Shown here: one piece after another, positions 52,841 through 62,242 of the stretch
How positions within the stretch are numbered: the first letter of the stretch is position 1
Layout: each line of letters begins with the position of its first letter
NCBI GenBank assembly: GCA_003105035.1
Contig: PQAL01000036.1
Coordinates: 1-64,000, forward strand
Direction: 5' to 3'
Source: Anaerolineales bacterium
GTDB lineage: Bacteria > Chloroflexota > Anaerolineae > Anaerolineales > UBA4823
DNA length: 64,000 bases
Made by a program: the position numbers and the translations under genes
Notes under the pieces: generated by a model
The model's input: the letters and a program-made list of their open reading frames with translations, nothing else
Databases searched by the model: none
What the model was told of the DNA's origin: nothing

Positions 52841-54595
52841 ATGCGCATGACACAATTATTCGGACGAACCTTTCGCGATGCTCCATCCGATGTCGAAATG
52901 CCCAGCCATCAATTGCTTTTAAGGGCAGGCTTCATTCGCCAATTAAGCGCGGGGATATTTTCTTATTTACCCCTCGCCAAGCGCTCGTTGACGAAAATCG
53001 AAAACATCATGCGCGCAGAAATCAATGCGATCGGCGGCCAGGAAGTAACTATGCCGGTTGTCCACCCGGCAGAGATCTGGCAGCAGACCGGTCGATGGTA
53101 CAAAATCGGAAGCGAGATGGGCCGCTTTAAGGATAAAAACGAACGCGATATGGTCCTTTCCATGACCCACGAGGAAGTGATTGCAACTCTCGCACGGGAT
53201 GAAGTGCATTCTTATCGCCAGCTACCCTTGTTGTTGTATCACATTCAGACCAAATGGCGTGATGATCCGCGCCCACGGGCAGGGCTGATCCGCGCCCGTG
53301 AATTCACGATGAAGGATAGTTATAGCCTCGATAAAGATCAAGCCGGTCTGGATAAGCAGTATGAAGCCCACTATCAGGCCTACCATAGGATCTTCAAACG
53401 CTGTGCGCTACCGGTGACAGCTGTCAAATCCGATACAGGCATGATGGGTGGAAAAACTGCCCATGAATTCATGTACCTGACCCAAGTCGGCGAAGACACC
53501 TTAATGATCTGCGATCATTGCGGATACTCGGCCAATCGCCAGATTGCGCTCCACAAGAAACAACCACACACGGACGACCTGCGGTTAGCCATCGAAAAAG
53601 TGGCTACTCCCGCGTGTAAAACTATTGATGATTTAGCTCAGTACCTGAATATCCCCACCTATAAAACAGCCAAAGCTGTTTTCCTGATCGCCACCCGTGT
53701 TCAAGGTACAGAACGGAAGGAGCAATTTGTCTTTACCGTCGTGCGGGGGGATATGGATGTAAACGAGACCAAGTTGGCGTCAATCCTCCAAGCCGTCGAG
53801 CTCCGCCCAGCCACCGATACCGAGATCCGTGCAGTTGAGGCAGAGCCTGGCTATGCTTCCCCGGTGGGTTTAAAGAATGTACTGGTGGTCGTGGATGACC
53901 TCATTCCCCTGAGCACCAATTTGATTTCCGGGGCAAATATTGAAGGATACCATCTACGCAATGTGAACTATGGGCGCGATTACGCGGCTGATATTGTGGC
54001 CGATATTACCCTGGTGAACGAAGGCGATAGATGCATCGAATGCGGTAATCCACTTAAGTCTGTGCGCGGTGTCGAGGTCGGTAACATCTTTAAGCTGGGT
54101 ACCTGGATCAGTGAAGCAGCTGGATGTTACTTCCTTGATTCTGAAGGGAACTCCCAGCCGATTGTCATGGGCTCGTATGGTATTGGATCCGGTCGCTTAT
54201 TAGCCTGCATTGCTGAGGAACACCATGATGAGTATGGACTGATCTTGCCGGTCACTGTTGCACCTTACCAGGTCCAGCTTGTGCTCCTGCCTTCGAAAGC
54301 TGAGCAGGAGAGCCAAGGTATCGTGTCAGCTGCTGATGATCTTTACCATACACTTCAGAATACAAATATTGAAGTATTGTTTGACGATCGTTCTGAAAGC
54401 CCAGGAATAAAATTCAACGATGCTGACCTGATCGGTAACCCCATCCGTCTAACTGTCAGCGAGCGTTCGCTAAAAAATGGTGGTGTAGAATTTAAACGCC
54501 GCGATTTTCCTGAAAAAACCATTATTCCAATCGAAAATGTGATCCCGACGGTTATTGATGAGATCAAGAGCCTAGAAAATATTACTCATTCATAA
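52841..54595 (+). CDS. proS: Prolyl-tRNA synthetase, bacterial type
   Basis: The 584-aa class II synthetase has motif 1 around PLAKRSLTKIENIMRAEI, motif 2 with RDDPRPRAGLIRAREFTMKD and motif 3 in MGSYGIGSGRLLACIAEE. A YbaK-like editing insertion lies between motifs 2 and 3 (about residues 225-380), and an anticodon-binding domain is at the C-terminus. It charges tRNA-Pro and edits Ala-tRNA-Pro. GGAGG lies 5 nt before the ATG. The upstream leader with terminator hairpin suggests control by tRNA-Pro charging. Confidence 0.95.
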   Translation: MRMTQLFGRTFRDAPSDVEMPSHQLLLRAGFIRQLSAGIFSYLPLAKRSLTKIENIMRAEINAIGGQEVTMPVVHPAEIWQQTGRWYKIGSEMGRFKDKNERDMVLSMTHEEVIATLARDEVHSYRQLPLLLYHIQTKWRDDPRPRAGLIRAREFTMKDSYSLDKDQAGLDKQYEAHYQAYHRIFKRCALPVTAVKSDTGMMGGKTAHEFMYLTQVGEDTLMICDHCGYSANRQIALHKKQPHTDDLRLAIEKVATPACKTIDDLAQYLNIPTYKTAKAVFLIATRVQGTERKEQFVFTVVRGDMDVNETKLASILQAVELRPATDTEIRAVEAEPGYASPVGLKNVLVVVDDLIPLSTNLISGANIEGYHLRNVNYGRDYAADIVADITLVNEGDRCIECGNPLKSVRGVEVGNIFKLGTWISEAAGCYFLDSEGNSQPIVMGSYGIGSGRLLACIAEEHHDEYGLILPVTVAPYQVQLVLLPSKAEQESQGIVSAADDLYHTLQNTNIEVLFDDRSESPGIKFNDADLIGNPIRLTVSERSLKNGGVEFKRRDFPEKTIIPIENVIPTVIDEIKSLENITHS

Positions 54596-54632
54596 GCATC
54601 AGGAAAATCATCACGCATATAGGTTAAATTCA

Positions 54633-57629
54633 ATGCCCACAATTCACTTGATCAGCCATACTCATTGGGACCGTGAATGGTACCTGACTTTTCAACAGTT
54701 TCGCTTGAAATTTATTCATTTACTCGATAATGTACTGGATATTCTCGAAAGTGATGACCAATTCTGCTCATTTTTGCTGGATGGTCAGACGATTATCCTT
54801 GAAGATTACCTCGAAATTCGCCCTGACCGCAAGACACAAATAGAGAGGTTCATTAAGAATAAACGCTTATTTATCGGGCCGTGGTATGTCAGTCCTGACG
54901 AATACCTTATCTCACCGGAATCGCATATCCGTAACCTGCTCGCAGGTGGAAAAATCTGTCGGGCGCTGGGTGGAAAAATGCTGGTTGGATACCTGCCCGA
55001 TACTTTCGGTCACATCGGCCAGATGCCGCAGATCCTGCGCGGTTTCCAGATCGACAATGCCTGTCTGTGGCGCGGCTTGGATGACCATCCGTGTGAGCTT
55101 GAGTGGCAGGCACCGGATGGCTCGAGGATACTACTATCTTACTTGCGTGACAGTTATAGCAATGCAGCCAGCCTGGTCACTAGCGATCCTGAGAAGTTTT
55201 CCAGCCAGGTGGATGATCTGGTCCAGTCTCTCGGTCCGTATGCGCGGTCTGATCAGGTTTTGCTGATGTACGGCACCGATCATATGGAACCTTCGCCTGA
55301 CTTGAGCAAGGCAGTAGCATATTATCAAGCAAACGATGAGCTATATGAGCTACTAATCTCGAATCTGCCGAATTACTTCACTTCAGTACAGGCTAGCCTG
55401 GCATCCCAATCTGCCAAGCTTCAAATAATGAAGGGAGAGCTTCGTTCATCGAAACATTCTCCCCTGCTACCCAATGTATTGTCTACACGCATATGGCTTA
55501 AACAGCATAATTTTACCTGCGAAAACGAGCTGCTAATGTGGGTAGAGCCATTCGCTACCTGGTCGCAGTTGCTGGAGTATCCGCAAAAACAGACTGCTGC
55601 CGTCAACGCGTTTAGATCAGGTAGTTCAATCGTCGATCAACAGCCTGTCATCGCCTATGCCTGGAAACTCTTGATGCAGTGCCATCCGCACGATTCAATC
55701 TGTGGGACCTCCATCGACCAGGTCCATCAGGAAATGCGTGCCAGGTTTGATCAGGTTGACCAGATCAATCACGAGCTGGTGAGGCAGGGACTATTCTCTA
55801 TCAGTGAGCATATCGATACGCAAAGTTCTTCACCTCCTAATTTCTCAGATGGCTCAGCAAAAATGTCTGCGGTAATCGTTGTTTTTAATGCCAGCGATTC
55901 CCTCCAAACAGGCCTGGTCCAGCAAAAAATCATGCTGGAAGATCATCTTGGCTCATCTGAGCTGCTCGATAGCGAAGGCAATCCGGTCGTGTATGAACAA
56001 GCAGGCATGGGCTCCAAGGAGCTGATCTCCATGAAGCTTGACAGGAAAGCCATGAAACAGGCGATGAATATGATCCATGAGGGAAATGTGGCCGGATTGG
56101 TTATCCGTGATTTCAAGCTCACCAAACAAGACGGTAGCGCTCTGGTACAGGCCACCCTATCAGATCATGCCCAGGTTGATAATAATAAGTTGAAGTACGG
56201 AATGGGTCAGATGGAAGCCATGCTGGCTGATCCTGGAGTGCATGAATATATCATCCAGGCATATTCGGACCCGGAAATCGAGATCACCCTGGTTGCCCGG
56301 GATGTGCCACCCCATGGTTACCGTTGTTACTACCTGAAAGGAGTAGCTACCCATGAAGGAAACTCTCCTGAGCCACCAAAACTAAACCCCATTGCCTCGC
56401 GTCTGATTCCAATTGCTGGAAAACTCGCCCAATCTCCATTTTTTTCCAGATTGCTGTCTGGCAGTGAACAGAAACCAACAAATAAACCTCAAAAAATGGA
56501 GAATGAATATTTTATTGTGGAGGCTAAGCCTGGTGATAAGGGTCTTGTCATCACCGATAAACGCACGGGCCAAATATTGGTAGATTCCAATCAATTGATC
56601 GACGGCGGAGACAGCGGCGATTTGTATAACTATTGCCCTCCACAGCAGGATGATGTGTTTACAGCACGAATAAAATCAGTAATGGTGGATGAGTACCGTA
56701 CGAAGCAGCAATTAATTGTCGGTTATGAGCTACAGATACCGAAGGAGCTCACAAGAAATCGGTCAAAACGCGGCAAAGTGCGCGTAAGCGTACTAATCAC
56801 CAGTACATTTCAGCTGGTGCCTGGGGTGCCACGGATCGATATCCATACTGAGATTGACAACCCGGCTCATGATCACCGCCTGAGAGTACACTTCCCGGCA
56901 CCGTTCCACGCTGAGCATGCCTTTCATGACGGGCACTTCGAAATTGTGCAACGCCCGATAGGTATCACCACTTACGACGAATCCAGGGAAGAGCCACCTC
57001 GAGCAGAGGTTCCGCAATGCCAATTTACAGCCATCAGCAGTGGAGGTCACAGCATTATGCTCGCTAACCGTGGCCTCCCCGAGGTGGAAGTTTTTATTAA
57101 TGATAAGGGTAATGCTGAAATCGCCATGACCCTGATGCGTTGTATCGGGTGGCTTTCTCGGGATGACCTCACCACTCGTAAAGGCCATGCAGGGCCGATG
57201 GGAGTTGCCACTCCGGAAGCACAGCTAGATGGTAGATATGCCTTTGATTACTCGGTCATACCGGGCGACGGCCAGTGGAGGACCTCCGTAAAGCACGCAT
57301 ATGCTTTCAACACCCCGTTCAAAGCTATTACGACTTCATTTCATATTGGAAATTTGCTAAATACCAGCTCTCTGGTGGAAAGCTCAAATCCTGATTTTGT
57401 AATTACTGCGATAAAAATGGCTGAAGATGGCTGTGGGTTTATTGTCCGTGGGTATAACAACCTGCCCGTATCGCTTAATACAACATTACGCTTGTTCCGT
57501 ACATTCAAGCAAGTACACCTTAGCCAGATGGACGAGGAACCGCTCAATCCAATCCCTATGTCAACCCAAGGCTTAGTTGCCCTGCAGGTAGAAGCCCATA
57601 AGATTATTACCCTCAGGTTCGTCGATTGA
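54633..57629 (+). CDS. Glycoside hydrolase family 38 alpha-mannosidase
   Basis: The 998-aa protein has the GH38 catalytic domain. The zinc site HTHWDREWY is near residues 8-16, the nucleophile Asp is in GYLPDTFGH near residue 132, MYGTDHMEPS follows, and QCHPHDSICGTSIDQVH lies near residue 350. Long beta-sandwich domains fill the C-terminal half. No signal peptide is present, so it is cytoplasmic. It may trim alpha-mannosides or, like MngB, a mannosyl-glycerate derivative; specificity is unknown. It lies 37 bp after proS. A region around residues 560-600 looks like a less conserved insert. Confidence 0.9.
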   Translation: MPTIHLISHTHWDREWYLTFQQFRLKFIHLLDNVLDILESDDQFCSFLLDGQTIILEDYLEIRPDRKTQIERFIKNKRLFIGPWYVSPDEYLISPESHIRNLLAGGKICRALGGKMLVGYLPDTFGHIGQMPQILRGFQIDNACLWRGLDDHPCELEWQAPDGSRILLSYLRDSYSNAASLVTSDPEKFSSQVDDLVQSLGPYARSDQVLLMYGTDHMEPSPDLSKAVAYYQANDELYELLISNLPNYFTSVQASLASQSAKLQIMKGELRSSKHSPLLPNVLSTRIWLKQHNFTCENELLMWVEPFATWSQLLEYPQKQTAAVNAFRSGSSIVDQQPVIAYAWKLLMQCHPHDSICGTSIDQVHQEMRARFDQVDQINHELVRQGLFSISEHIDTQSSSPPNFSDGSAKMSAVIVVFNASDSLQTGLVQQKIMLEDHLGSSELLDSEGNPVVYEQAGMGSKELISMKLDRKAMKQAMNMIHEGNVAGLVIRDFKLTKQDGSALVQATLSDHAQVDNNKLKYGMGQMEAMLADPGVHEYIIQAYSDPEIEITLVARDVPPHGYRCYYLKGVATHEGNSPEPPKLNPIASRLIPIAGKLAQSPFFSRLLSGSEQKPTNKPQKMENEYFIVEAKPGDKGLVITDKRTGQILVDSNQLIDGGDSGDLYNYCPPQQDDVFTARIKSVMVDEYRTKQQLIVGYELQIPKELTRNRSKRGKVRVSVLITSTFQLVPGVPRIDIHTEIDNPAHDHRLRVHFPAPFHAEHAFHDGHFEIVQRPIGITTYDESREEPPRAEVPQCQFTAISSGGHSIMLANRGLPEVEVFINDKGNAEIAMTLMRCIGWLSRDDLTTRKGHAGPMGVATPEAQLDGRYAFDYSVIPGDGQWRTSVKHAYAFNTPFKAITTSFHIGNLLNTSSLVESSNPDFVITAIKMAEDGCGFIVRGYNNLPVSLNTTLRLFRTFKQVHLSQMDEEPLNPIPMSTQGLVALQVEAHKIITLRFVD

Positions 57630-57689
57630 GCTACCAGCAATCGTATGATTGAGCGTCAGGTAAGATCGCATTGGTGGTTATGACGATTT

Positions 57690-57727
57690 ACCGGTTTTGC
57701 ATACTATTAATATATTAATAACCGGTT
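57690..57727. repeat. Inverted repeat with AT-rich palindromic core
   Basis: ACCGGTT at 57690-57696 and AACCGGT at 57720-57726 form a 7-bp inverted repeat around the perfect palindrome ATTAATATATTAAT at 57706-57719. It could be a weak terminator for the mannosidase gene or a protein-binding site upstream of tatA. Confidence 0.4.
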
Positions 57728-57796
57728 TGAAGAATATTATTCCAAAGCGAGTATAATAATTATGCATAAATTTTCAAAGCGCAAGGAGAGAATTAC

Positions 57797-57985
57797 ATGC
57801 CTAGCTGGCTTGGTGGACCTGAATTATTAATTGTCTTGGTTATCGTAATCCTGATATTTGGCGTCGGTCGGATCGCCAATATTGGTGGTGAGCTTGGTAA
57901 GGGGATCAGCGCCTTTCGAAAAGGGCTGAAAGGTGACGAAGAACCTAAGCCTACTGAAGAAGAAAAGAAGGAAGGGCAGGGTTAG
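57797..57985 (+). CDS. tatA: Twin-arginine translocase subunit TatA
   Basis: The 62-aa protein has one membrane helix (ELLIVLVIVILIFGVG), the FG hinge, then an amphipathic helix (GELGKGISAFRKGLKG) and an acidic tail. TatA multimers form the pore of the Tat pathway. tatC is not in the window. TATAAT at 57752-57757 is a likely -10 box with a weak TTGAAG -35 (19 bp). AAGGAGAG precedes the ATG. Confidence 0.92.
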   Translation: MPSWLGGPELLIVLVIVILIFGVGRIANIGGELGKGISAFRKGLKGDEEPKPTEEEKKEGQG

Positions 57986-58041
57986 CTCCGACTACTCATT
58001 AATTGTTGTTTTCTTCTTTTCTAATTATAGAATATTCATAG

Positions 58042-58070
58042 CCGTTGACGATTGTCAGCGGTTTTCCTTT
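58042..58070 (+). terminator. Terminator after tatA
   Basis: An 8-bp stem, CCGTTGAC at 58042-58049 with GTCAGCGG at 58054-58061 (one G-T pair), is followed by TTTTCCTTT. Confidence 0.75.
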
Positions 58071-58098
58071 AAATGATGGGTTTTGATTGATGCGAATA

Positions 58099-58142
58099 TA
58101 AAAAAAGAAGTGCCTGCATTCACTTGCTTTGCAGGCACTTCT
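58099..58142 (-). terminator. Strong terminator of the beta-oxidation operon
   Basis: A perfect 13-bp stem (58130-58142 with 58106-58118, minus strand) with an 11-nt loop is followed by a T tract (A residues at 58101-58106 on the plus strand). It lies 12 bp after the SCP2 stop. Confidence 0.92.
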
Positions 58143-58153
58143 ACTTGCTGCAG

Positions 58154-58483
58154 TTACTTCATTTTGAAAAACGAAGTCAGCTTCATCGCCAGGTTCAAGT
58201 CACCTTTTAGCTGAAGCTTACCCTGCATGAAAGCTGCCATGCCATCCATCTTGCCCAGCAGGATGTCGCCAAACTCTCTGCCATCCGCGGTCAGAGTCAC
58301 TTTCGGATTTTCAGTAATGCCTTCGACCACTTTGCAAGCGCCATCCTTGATGGTGATGATCCAATCTCCACCTTCATCTCCAGTTAAATGGTATTGGATC
58401 ACCGCATCCACCCCTGCAGCTTTCTCTGGCATGAATGCTTTCTCGTGGTTTTGGATCAATTGCTGAACAGTGTATTCTGTCAT
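58154..58483 (-). CDS. SCP2 sterol-carrier-type lipid-binding protein
   Basis: The 109-aa protein is a single SCP2 domain, with AGVDAVIQYHLTGDEGGDWIITI and a C-terminal GKMDGMAAFMQGKLQLKGDLNLAMKL segment, of which the core MQGKLQLKGDL is the family hallmark. These domains bind fatty acyl-CoA or other lipids in a hydrophobic tunnel. As the last gene of the beta-oxidation operon, it may present acyl-CoA to the enzymes. No oxidative site is present. Confidence 0.92.
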   Translation of the reverse strand: MTEYTVQQLIQNHEKAFMPEKAAGVDAVIQYHLTGDEGGDWIITIKDGACKVVEGITENPKVTLTADGREFGDILLGKMDGMAAFMQGKLQLKGDLNLAMKLTSFFKMK

Positions 58484-58527
58484 TTTCGCTCTCCTTGTAT
58501 AATCACTCTCGTTATGTCTGGGCAGGC

Positions 58528-59730
58528 TTAATTTATATTCTCAAATATTCCCGCTGCACCCATGCCACCACCGATGCACATGGATACCATGCCAAATTGC
58601 ACGTTTCGGCGCTTCATCTCGTTGATCAATTGCGTGGTTAGCTTGGCGCCGGTGCATCCCAGTGGATGGCCCAGGGCAATCGCCCCACCGTTAACATTGG
58701 TGATTTCAGGATTTATACCCACTTCACGGATAACAGCCAGGCTCTGTGCAGCAAATGCCTCGTTGAGCTCAATCAGGCTGATGTCACTCAGGCTCAAGCC
58801 GGCCAACTTTAGCGCCTTGGGTATTGCAACGATTGGCCCAATACCCATATATTCGGGCTCTACACCCCCCACTGCAAAAGCGACGAAGCGTACTAGCGGC
58901 TTCAATCCAAGGCTTTCAGCCTTAGCGCGTGACATGATGATCACCGCTCCAGCACCATCGGACATTTGCGAGGAGTTCCCCGCAGTCACGGTACCGCCTT
59001 CCTTGAAAGCGGGTTTTAATTTCGCCAGTGCTTCTACTGTCGTATCTGCCCTGGGTCCTTCATCCCTTGTAAATACATATGTATTTCGTTTTAATGTCCC
59101 TGATTTTTCATATTCCACCAGCTCGACTTCCATGGGTACGATTTCAGGATCGAATATGCCTGATACCACAGCCCGGTTAGCTTTTATATGGCTTTCATAG
59201 GCAAATGTGTCCTGGTCTGCCCGGCTGATCCCGTACTTTTCCGACACATTTTCAGCGGTCAACCCCATCCCAAGATAAGCTCCCGGCCACTCGGCTGCCA
59301 GGTACGGATTAGGGGAAAATTTCAGCCCGGTCATGGGTACCATGGTCATCGATTCAGCACCGCCAGCGATAACACAGTCCATTTGTCCTGCCATGATGCC
59401 AAAAGCAGCATGGGCAATACTCTGCATGCCTGAAGAACAGAAGCGGTTGATCGTCTCGGCTGGCACCGTAACTGGCAGGCCTGCGCGTAAAGCGACCAGG
59501 CGGGACATATTCAAACCTTGCTCACCCTCCGGAAATGCACAGCCCAGGATGACATCGTTTACATCTTCAGGTTTCAATCCTTCGGCGCGTTTGAGCAGTT
59601 CTCTAATCACTGCCACTGCCATCTCGTCCGGCCTGACGGTAGCCAGGCTACCGCGTTTTGCCTTTCCAACCGCAGTCCGGGCAGCAGCCACAATTACAGG
59701 ATCACGGGAAGCATCAATAGTTGTCATCAT
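58528..59730 (-). CDS. fadA: Acetyl-CoA acyltransferase (3-ketoacyl-CoA thiolase)
   Basis: The 400-aa thiolase has the acyl-accepting Cys in [14 protein letters not shown] near residue 94, His in LNEAFAAQ and [10 protein letters not shown] motifs, and the second Cys in [11 protein letters not shown]. It cleaves 3-ketoacyl-CoA with CoA in the last step of beta-oxidation. It lies 13 bp downstream of the FadB-like gene on the same strand. GGAGAG precedes the ATG. Confidence 0.95.
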   Translation of the reverse strand: MMTTIDASRDPVIVAAARTAVGKAKRGSLATVRPDEMAVAVIRELLKRAEGLKPEDVNDVILGCAFPEGEQGLNMSRLVALRAGLPVTVPAETINRFCSSGMQSIAHAAFGIMAGQMDCVIAGGAESMTMVPMTGLKFSPNPYLAAEWPGAYLGMGLTAENVSEKYGISRADQDTFAYESHIKANRAVVSGIFDPEIVPMEVELVEYEKSGTLKRNTYVFTRDEGPRADTTVEALAKLKPAFKEGGTVTAGNSSQMSDGAGAVIIMSRAKAESLGLKPLVRFVAFAVGGVEPEYMGIGPIVAIPKALKLAGLSLSDISLIELNEAFAAQSLAVIREVGINPEITNVNGGAIALGHPLGCTGAKLTTQLINEMKRRNVQFGMVSMCIGGGMGAAGIFENIN

Positions 59731-59743
59731 TCACTCTCCATTA

Positions 59744-62155
59744 TTAATTCCGTAACGGCTTGCCGGTTTGCAACATGTTGATCATGCGCTGCCTGGTCTT
59801 CTCTTCACCACACAGCGACATAAATGCCTCACGTTCCAAATCCAGGATATATTGCTCATCAACCCAGGTTGGCTTGCTGATGTCACCGCCTGTCATGACA
59901 ATGGCAAGCTTACCGGCCATATGGGCTTCATATTCAGTGATGTACTTGCCTTCCTTCATCATGTGGATGGCTACACGCAAAGCCCCTAAAGCATCCCGCC
60001 CTGCCGCATAGATCTTCTCCGGAAGCGGTGGATGGTAGCCTGTTGCCACCATGTGCAGCACTTCTTTCTTCGCCTCAGCCAGTAGCAGCTCCTTGTTCAT
60101 CACTACCCGGTCATTCGGACCGAGTATGCCCATCTGTCGGGCTTCCTCGGCACTGGTAGCCACCTTCGCCAAGCCGATCTGTTGGAATACACGCTGCAAG
60201 AAAGGCAGTACTTCCGCTCCATCGGTTTTCATCGCCGGGTTGACGATGCGGCGTAACATTTCCTTGGTCCCACCACCTGCTGGTATCACCCCCACACCGA
60301 ATTCCACGAAACCGGTGTACAGCTCAGCTGCAGCTACCACCCGGCTTCCGTGGGTCGTCACCTCAGCGCCACCACCCAGAGCCAGACCAGCCGGAGCAAC
60401 AATTACTGGCTTGGGGGAGTAGCGGGCTTTCATATTCAAGTCTTGTAAACCCTTGACAATGCTATTTAATTTTTCCCACTCACCCATTTGAGCAGCCATC
60501 ACCACCAGCATGATATTTGCACCGGCGCTGAAATTATCGGCTTCATTGCCAATCACCATACCGACAAAATCGCGCTCCAAACGTTCCTGGCCGGCGACGA
60601 TCATGTTAGCAATATCTTCGTCCAGGGCGTTCATCTTGGTGTGGAATTCCACGCAAGCCACACCGTCGCCCAGGTCGAACAAGGTAGCTCCTGGGTTCTT
60701 GTCGATCACTTTCTGCTCTTTTAGTAGAACCAAAGAAGCTGGACGTTTGATGATCTCATATTTCCCCAGCACTGGATTATAGACACCGACCTTGATGCCT
60801 CCTTCATATTTATAGAATGTATTGAATCCACTGGAGGTCATTTTACCAACCCAATCAGCTGCAGGGAAACCAGCTTGCTTCATGGCTGGTAGGGTCTCTA
60901 CCACGCCCAGCATATCCCACACTTCAAACGGACCAGCATCATGCCCGAACCCCCAGCGCATGGCATCGTCCAATGGCTTGGGTGTATCAGCAATCTCCGG
61001 AACAAGCTCGGAAGCATAGGATAATCCCTGGTATGTCAGAGCCCGCACAAGCTGGCCGGCGCGATCTTCAGCAGAGATCAAGATCTTTAATTTTTCACCC
61101 AGATCTTCACTATCTTTCACCTTACCGATCGACTCAAAGCGTACTTTTTTTGGTGCTTCATAGTCCATCGTTTTTAAATTCATCGACCAGAATTCGCGGT
61201 TTCCTTCCGGTGTGCGCACCTCTTTATAGAATCCCTGCTTCACCTTGTTGCCGAGCCAGCCTTTTTCAACCATCGTATGAATCATGGTATTGACTGGTAC
61301 AGAATTCAGGTATTTCAAGGCATGTGTATCATTGGGTATAGCTGGGGCGAGATTATTTCCCACATGTTCCCATACATCGATACCCACCAGGTCGATCAAT
61401 CTGAAGGTGGCTGTCTTTGGCCTGCCCATAGCTGGGCCAGTTATAGCATCCACTTCATCCACAGTGTAGCCGTTCTCCAGGATGTAATCCAGGGCAAAGG
61501 CACCTCCACCAAATCCCAACCTGTTGGCGATAAAATTAGGTGTATCCTTGCATAGCACAATCCCTTTTCCTAACCGATATTCGCCAAACTCACTGATTGC
61601 CTCAACAACCGCTGGTAAGGTATCTTTGGTCGGGATTACTTCCAGCAGTTTTAAGTAACGTGGCGGGTTGAAGAAGTGTGTGCCCAGGAAATGTTGCTTA
61701 AAACCATCCGACAGACCTTCGGCGATCGATGTGACCGGTATTCCTGAGGTGTTAGTGCTGATGATGGTATTCTCAGGTCGGATGGCATCGATGCGCTTCA
61801 TCAAATCTTGCTTAATTTTCAGGTTCTCCACGATTGCTTCGATCACCCAATCTGCTGACTTGATCACCTCCAGATCGTCTTCCAGGTTCCCGATGGACAC
61901 CAAAGCAGGCATTTCGGAAGTGAAGAACGACGCGGGTCGAGATTTGATCGCCCGGTCAAGCCCCTGTTGGACGATGCGATTACGCACCACCTTGTCTTGC
62001 AGGGTCAATCCTTTTTGTTCTTCTTCAGGAAGCAGCTTATTTGGAACGATGTCGAGCAAGGTCACCGGCACACCTGCGTTGGCCAGATGAGCTGCCACTG
62101 CGGCACCCATCGTCCCCGACCCGATGACCACAGCCTTGTGAAATTTGTATTTCAT
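59744..62155 (-). CDS. fadB: 3-hydroxyacyl-CoA dehydrogenase / enoyl-CoA hydratase
   Basis: The 803-aa protein has an N-terminal NAD-binding dehydrogenase (VIGSGTMGAAVAAHLANAGV, residues 9-28) with HFFNPPRYLKLLEVI near residue 150 and a helical C-terminal half. From about residue 500 follows a crotonase/enoyl-CoA hydratase-like domain (GDGVACVEFHTKMNALD, ADNFSAGANIML, GLALGGGAEVTTH). The order is dehydrogenase first, hydratase last, the reverse of E. coli FadB but common in other bacteria. It carries out hydration and oxidation steps of beta-oxidation. AGGAGGAACC precedes the ATG. Confidence 0.93.
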   Translation of the reverse strand: MKYKFHKAVVIGSGTMGAAVAAHLANAGVPVTLLDIVPNKLLPEEEQKGLTLQDKVVRNRIVQQGLDRAIKSRPASFFTSEMPALVSIGNLEDDLEVIKSADWVIEAIVENLKIKQDLMKRIDAIRPENTIISTNTSGIPVTSIAEGLSDGFKQHFLGTHFFNPPRYLKLLEVIPTKDTLPAVVEAISEFGEYRLGKGIVLCKDTPNFIANRLGFGGGAFALDYILENGYTVDEVDAITGPAMGRPKTATFRLIDLVGIDVWEHVGNNLAPAIPNDTHALKYLNSVPVNTMIHTMVEKGWLGNKVKQGFYKEVRTPEGNREFWSMNLKTMDYEAPKKVRFESIGKVKDSEDLGEKLKILISAEDRAGQLVRALTYQGLSYASELVPEIADTPKPLDDAMRWGFGHDAGPFEVWDMLGVVETLPAMKQAGFPAADWVGKMTSSGFNTFYKYEGGIKVGVYNPVLGKYEIIKRPASLVLLKEQKVIDKNPGATLFDLGDGVACVEFHTKMNALDEDIANMIVAGQERLERDFVGMVIGNEADNFSAGANIMLVVMAAQMGEWEKLNSIVKGLQDLNMKARYSPKPVIVAPAGLALGGGAEVTTHGSRVVAAAELYTGFVEFGVGVIPAGGGTKEMLRRIVNPAMKTDGAEVLPFLQRVFQQIGLAKVATSAEEARQMGILGPNDRVVMNKELLLAEAKKEVLHMVATGYHPPLPEKIYAAGRDALGALRVAIHMMKEGKYITEYEAHMAGKLAIVMTGGDISKPTWVDEQYILDLEREAFMSLCGEEKTRQRMINMLQTGKPLRN

Positions 62156-62242
62156 GGTTCCTCCTCCATTACAATTGTTGTGTATGTTCCAAAGATAGGA
62201 CCATCTATTTCAAATTTTCTTTTATTGGATGAGACCTTTCGT

